Source: CAZSSM01 sp964609385 (GTDB lineage Bacteria > Planctomycetota > Planctomycetia > Isosphaerales > Isosphaeraceae). From it: a stretch of DNA of 38,442 nucleotides. Positions within the stretch are counted from its first letter, which is position 1. Every line of letters starts with the position of its first letter. The translations under genes and the position numbers were made by a program. A model generated the notes under the pieces. That model did not search any database. It was not told where the DNA came from and worked only from the letters and a program-made list of their open reading frames with translations. Positions 35,804-38,442 of this stretch are shown one piece after another. Where the stretch lies: positions 1-38,442 of the forward strand of contig CAZSSM010000066.1 of NCBI GenBank assembly GCA_964609385.1, written 5' to 3'.

Positions 35804-36130
35804 CTCATGATTCCTGAAGGGGCAGGGGGCGGTCCGGTTCTCCTGATTGATTCGCGATCCCCGACGCCCGTCCCCAACACGCCGTCCGCGATCTTCCCAG
35901 GCTAGCCCATGCCATCGTCGAACTCAAAGGGGGCGGATCGGCTTCGCCTCTCGGACCATCGTCCCCACCCGCCCCAATTAATTCATCATAACAAATTGTA
36001 ATTTCTGATCGATTATCCAAATTGACCCAGGGAGGCCTTGCAACTCAAGGATATTTGTCGTTGACCTTATTCAAGGTCGTGGCCTTTGTGGTCGAACCCG
36101 ACTCCGATCATCGTGCTTGGGAAACCCCCT
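35804..36130. other. Intergenic region with small hairpins
   Basis: It precedes the amidohydrolase gene (minus). TATGAT on the minus strand (35990-35985) is a -10-like box without a good -35. Two short stems, CCTTG/CAAGG (36037-36051) and GACCTT/AAGGTC (36063-36078), lie in the AT-rich part. No gene is supported. Confidence 0.4.
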
Positions 36131-36543
36131 GTGTCGACGCGTGACATTCAATCGCAAAGTGGGTTTGCGATACGACACAGATTTCGACAAGCGTCTTTAT
36201 TTTTTGCAATATTTACACTCACAACGCCTGCGTCAATTGCAGTGACACCGGTTCAGGAGAAAGATTCCACCAGAATTGGCCTGGAGAAAATCATACGCGC
36301 CTTCCGGCTCGATGCTGAGGCCATCGACACGTTTGAGGTCTACTTGAAGACCTACGCGAGTGATCGCGAAAGCAACCCGGTCCGCTACGATCTCACAGTT
36401 TGTGTCTTCGCGGTCGCATGGAAGGTCTCGCGAACCTGATTAGTCCGACTTTTAGATTTCCTCAAAACGGGAACGTTCAAATGATGCGTGGTGATTTCCA
36501 CTTTCTTGGAATGACCTGCTTCCTTGTGGAGATTTGCTCTTAG
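36131..36543 (+). pseudogene. Possible decayed or frameshifted small exported protein gene
   Basis: The frame 36086-36439 encodes a hydrophobic segment (RQASLFFAIFTLTTPASIAV) that could be a signal peptide. IGLEKIIRAFRLDAEAIDTF follows, and the frame stops at 36439. The next frame over stays open through this point and runs on from 36418 to a stop at 36541-36543 (MEGLANLISPTFRFPQNGN), so a single frameshift near 36395-36420 would join the two. A GTG at 36131 is a possible start. The segment is less GC-rich than its neighbours. I do not recognise the family, and the whole call may be wrong. Confidence 0.28.
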
Positions 36544-36618
36544 ATCCTTTTGCAGATCGACAAGAGGGTACTAAGAAAACGGGGACAATAGACTGATGCT
36601 GATAACTAAATCCAGAAT

Positions 36619-37572
36619 TCAGACGGCATCGGTCCTTAGAAGCGACTCCAGATCCCGCCAGGAGTTGGCTGTTAGGATCGTGAGTAGGGTGGCCTGAAGC
36701 TTCTCCAAGTCGGAACATGCGCCGATCCGCTGTTGGAGACCCGGTTCCGGCTCACCAAATCGTCTGGTTCCCAGAAGCATGAGGTTGGAGCGGGCCGTGA
36801 TTAAGACACCTTCAGAACGCCCTTTGGTGAGGCCCTCAGCATGTCCCTCAGCACGTCCTTCCTCAACAAGTTCCCGCGCTGTGCTGGAGTCGCGTAGGTC
36901 GATCATCGTGCGAATCCTCCTCGTCAAGAGGGACGCCGCGTCGGGCTCCGGACGCAGTCCGGCCATCGTGTAGATCAGTCCTAAGACTTCGACCAAGTCG
37001 CGATCGGAGCCCTCCGTCACCAACCGCTCGCGGATCCGATCCAGCATCGCCCCCAAGCGATCTTGGGCCACCCGAGTGAAGGGGGCCAGGGCCAGCATCG
37101 GGAGCGGACCGGTCAAGAACGGCTCGGGATTCAGCTCGTAGAGCCGAATGACCCGGTAGGTGAACCGGAGGTTTTGTCGTCGACGCCGAGTCTTGCGCTT
37201 ATGAACGCCGTTGAGGACCTTGAGGTTGGCCGCCGGCCGAAGCAGGATCACGACCGACTCGACGGCCTCGACCTTGAACCGCAATGCGCAATGGCCATTG
37301 TAAACGCTGAGCCGCTCGGGGAGGGTGGGGTCGGCCGAGGACTGGAACTCGAGGTGGATCACTTCCACCGGCTGGTCGCGCTGCTCGATGAGGATGACCC
37401 GGTCGGCGGCGGTGGTGAAGACGGTGGTCAAGTCGGTGTTGACCAGTCGGGGTTGCCCGGAGACGGTGAGCCCAAAGGCTCGAAGACCTCCGGTTAGATC
37501 GTCGCCGAGGACCTGCTTGAGCGAGGCGTCGAAGGGTCGGTGGGACGTCCAATCCGGTTCCTGACCAGCCAT
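36619..37572 (-). CDS. Rpn-family PD-(D/E)XK nuclease-like protein
   Basis: A 317-residue protein of the Rpn/YhgA-like family, often labelled 'putative transposase' although members are recombination-promoting nucleases. HRPFDASLKQVLGD near residue 12 begins the domain. Asp57 (TTAADRVILIE) and Glu75-x-Gln77 in VIHLEFQSSAD supply the PD-(D/E)xK-type active site. A basic KRKTRRRRQ patch lies near residue 130. The C-terminal part contains repeats (EEGRAEGHAEGLTKGRSEGV, about 240-260) typical of this group's flexible tail. No partner gene or inverted terminal repeats are visible, so it is not part of an intact mobile element. The start at 37572 lacks a strong ribosome-binding site. Confidence 0.78.
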   Translation of the reverse strand: MAGQEPDWTSHRPFDASLKQVLGDDLTGGLRAFGLTVSGQPRLVNTDLTTVFTTAADRVILIEQRDQPVEVIHLEFQSSADPTLPERLSVYNGHCALRFKVEAVESVVILLRPAANLKVLNGVHKRKTRRRRQNLRFTYRVIRLYELNPEPFLTGPLPMLALAPFTRVAQDRLGAMLDRIRERLVTEGSDRDLVEVLGLIYTMAGLRPEPDAASLLTRRIRTMIDLRDSSTARELVEEGRAEGHAEGLTKGRSEGVLITARSNLMLLGTRRFGEPEPGLQQRIGACSDLEKLQATLLTILTANSWRDLESLLRTDAV

Positions 37573-37751
37573 AAAGAAATCGTCCGGAGTGTTTGAGGGG
37601 GAGTGGCTGGAGGCGTCATTCCCGGCAGATCCGGGAGCATTCGTTGAGATCGGCCCATCTCCCGGCCAGTCGAGGACCGCTGCCCGGATCCGACAGACGG
37701 GTGTCGAGAACCCGGCGGATTGGACCGATCTGCCCTGTTGAGACTTGTCGA

Positions 37752-37790
37752 GAGCCTGTAACGTTAGAGGGTGCGTTACTGCACAGGCTC
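37752..37790 (+). promoter_or_regulatory. Leader hairpin upstream of rpsA
   Basis: GAGCCTG (37752-37758) pairs with CAGGCTC (37784-37790), and inside it TAACG pairs with CGTTA, with a 5-nt bulge on the 3' side and a 10-nt loop. It lies about 185 bases before the rpsA ATG, in a 402-base gene-free stretch. It could be a terminator of an upstream transcript or part of an S1 autoregulatory leader. Confidence 0.4.
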
Positions 37791-37974
37791 CCCCAATCGC
37801 GGCGGGGGGACACTTTCCGGACCATCACCACAACCAACATGGTTCGAGTCGATCGCGCGGCCGCGACGCGGAGATCGCTTCGATCCAGGCCTCGGGGACG
37901 TCGCCCGTGGCCAGACCCGGACACCGACACCGGCTCGATCCCGCGCCGTCGGTCCGGGCAACACAGGATTCTCC

Positions 37975-38442
37975 ATGGTAGACCGCAACCTACTCCGTGA
38001 GTTCGAAGTCAGCGACGATGAGATGGACGCCCTGTTCGATGGGTCGATCGATATCGAAGAGATCGGCCAGGGCGGTCCGATCCTGGGAACGATCGTCTCG
38101 GGACGGATCATCGAGGTCCGCAGCGACAAGGTGGTCATCGACATCGGGTACAAGTCCGAAGGCCTAGTCCCCCTCAATGAATGGGGCGATCGCGACGAGC
38201 CACCCGAGGTCGGCGAGGAGGTGGAAGTCCTCCTGGAAGACATGGAGGACACCACCGGCGAGGTCGTGCTGAGCCGCAAGAAGGCCGACCGGATCCGCAA
38301 GTGGGAACATGTCATCAATATGTACTCGGAAGGTGACAGCGTCGCCGGGACCGTCACCCGCAAGATCAAGGGCGGGCTGCTGGTCGACATCGGCGTCAAC
38401 GTCTTCCTGCCCGCCAGCCAGGTCGACATCCGCCGCCCGCAC
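37975..38442 (+). CDS. rpsA: 30S ribosomal protein S1, 5' part (runs off the window)
   Basis: The frame starts with ATG at 37975, AGGA about 9 bases upstream, and stays open for 156 codons to the window edge. After an acidic N terminus (REFEVSDDEMDALFDGSID) come two S1 RNA-binding units: GTIVSGRIIEVRSDKVVIDIGYKSEGLVPLNEW (shown here as motif only) and GTVTRKIKGGLLVDIGVNVFLPASQVD. The link between them, LSRKKADRIRKWE, is typical of bacterial S1. S1 brings mRNA to the 30S subunit. The remaining S1 units lie outside the window. Confidence 0.93.
   Translation, partial: MVDRNLLREFEVSDDEMDALFDGSIDIEEIGQGGPILGTIVSGRIIEVRSDKVVIDIGYKSEGLVPLNEWGDRDEPPEVGEEVEVLLEDMEDTTGEVVLSRKKADRIRKWEHVINMYSEGDSVAGTVTRKIKGGLLVDIGVNVFLPASQVDIRRPH

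Noticed and set aside
36619..37572. Transposon carrying the Rpn gene
   Set aside because: No terminal inverted repeats, target duplication or second transposition gene are visible; Rpn proteins are often mislabelled as transposases.
1..38442. CRISPR array or defence island
   Set aside because: I saw no regularly spaced repeats and no cas, restriction or toxin-antitoxin genes apart from the lone Rpn-type protein.

Overview
The window looks like a chromosomal segment of a GC-rich planctomycete, possibly near Isosphaeraceae. The support is a YTV-type repeat protein, two PEP-CTERM sorting-signal proteins, an exported sulfatase, a Hanks-type kinase with a C-terminal anchor, DUF1579 and Tat-exported DUF362 proteins, and a very long secreted amidohydrolase. 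The placement is inferred from gene content and has not been tested by any search. I see no CRISPR array, rRNA, tRNA, prophage module or complete insertion sequence.

Layout. 1-0.5 kb: 3' part of a YTV repeat gene, then a strong hairpin shared with the next, convergent gene. 0.55-6.1 kb (minus strand): Lhr-type DEXH helicase, PdeM-like metallophosphoesterase and a Tat-exported DUF362 protein, preceded by a small coiled-coil protein. 6.1-7.26 kb: about 1.1 kb with no convincing gene. 7.26-12.66 kb (plus): MarR regulator, RND adaptor and RND pump, with adaptor and pump overlapping by ATGA. 12.7-12.95 kb: three hairpins in a row. 12.97-15.7 kb (plus): a small unknown protein, a sulfatase and a DUF1579 protein. 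15.8-17.45 kb (minus): a PEP-CTERM protein and a RbsD/FucU protein whose leader carries a TPP-riboswitch-like segment. 17.7-19.3 kb (plus): NhaA with a long histidine-rich and acidic insertion. 19.4-20.8 kb (minus): Ser/Thr kinase. 21.2-23.35 kb (plus): a second PEP-CTERM protein and a zinc-ribbon/TM/spherulin-4-like protein.

23.8-37.6 kb is almost all minus strand: a terminase-small-subunit-like HTH protein with membrane segments, a BaiN-like flavoprotein translationally coupled to a Na+/Ca2+ antiporter, an AAA+ ATPase, TsaE, ThiL, a 1473-residue protein with three amidohydrolase-like modules, an AT-rich stretch with a possibly decayed gene, and an Rpn-type nuclease. The window ends inside rpsA (plus).

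The clearest functional units are the helicase/phosphoesterase pair (DNA repair), the MarR/RND efflux cluster, and ThiL-TsaE. Most of the rest is envelope or export related. The most unusual items are the triple amidohydrolase fusion, the zinc-ribbon/spherulin-4 fusion, the HTH/membrane protein, the NhaA periplasmic insertion and the TPP-like leader.
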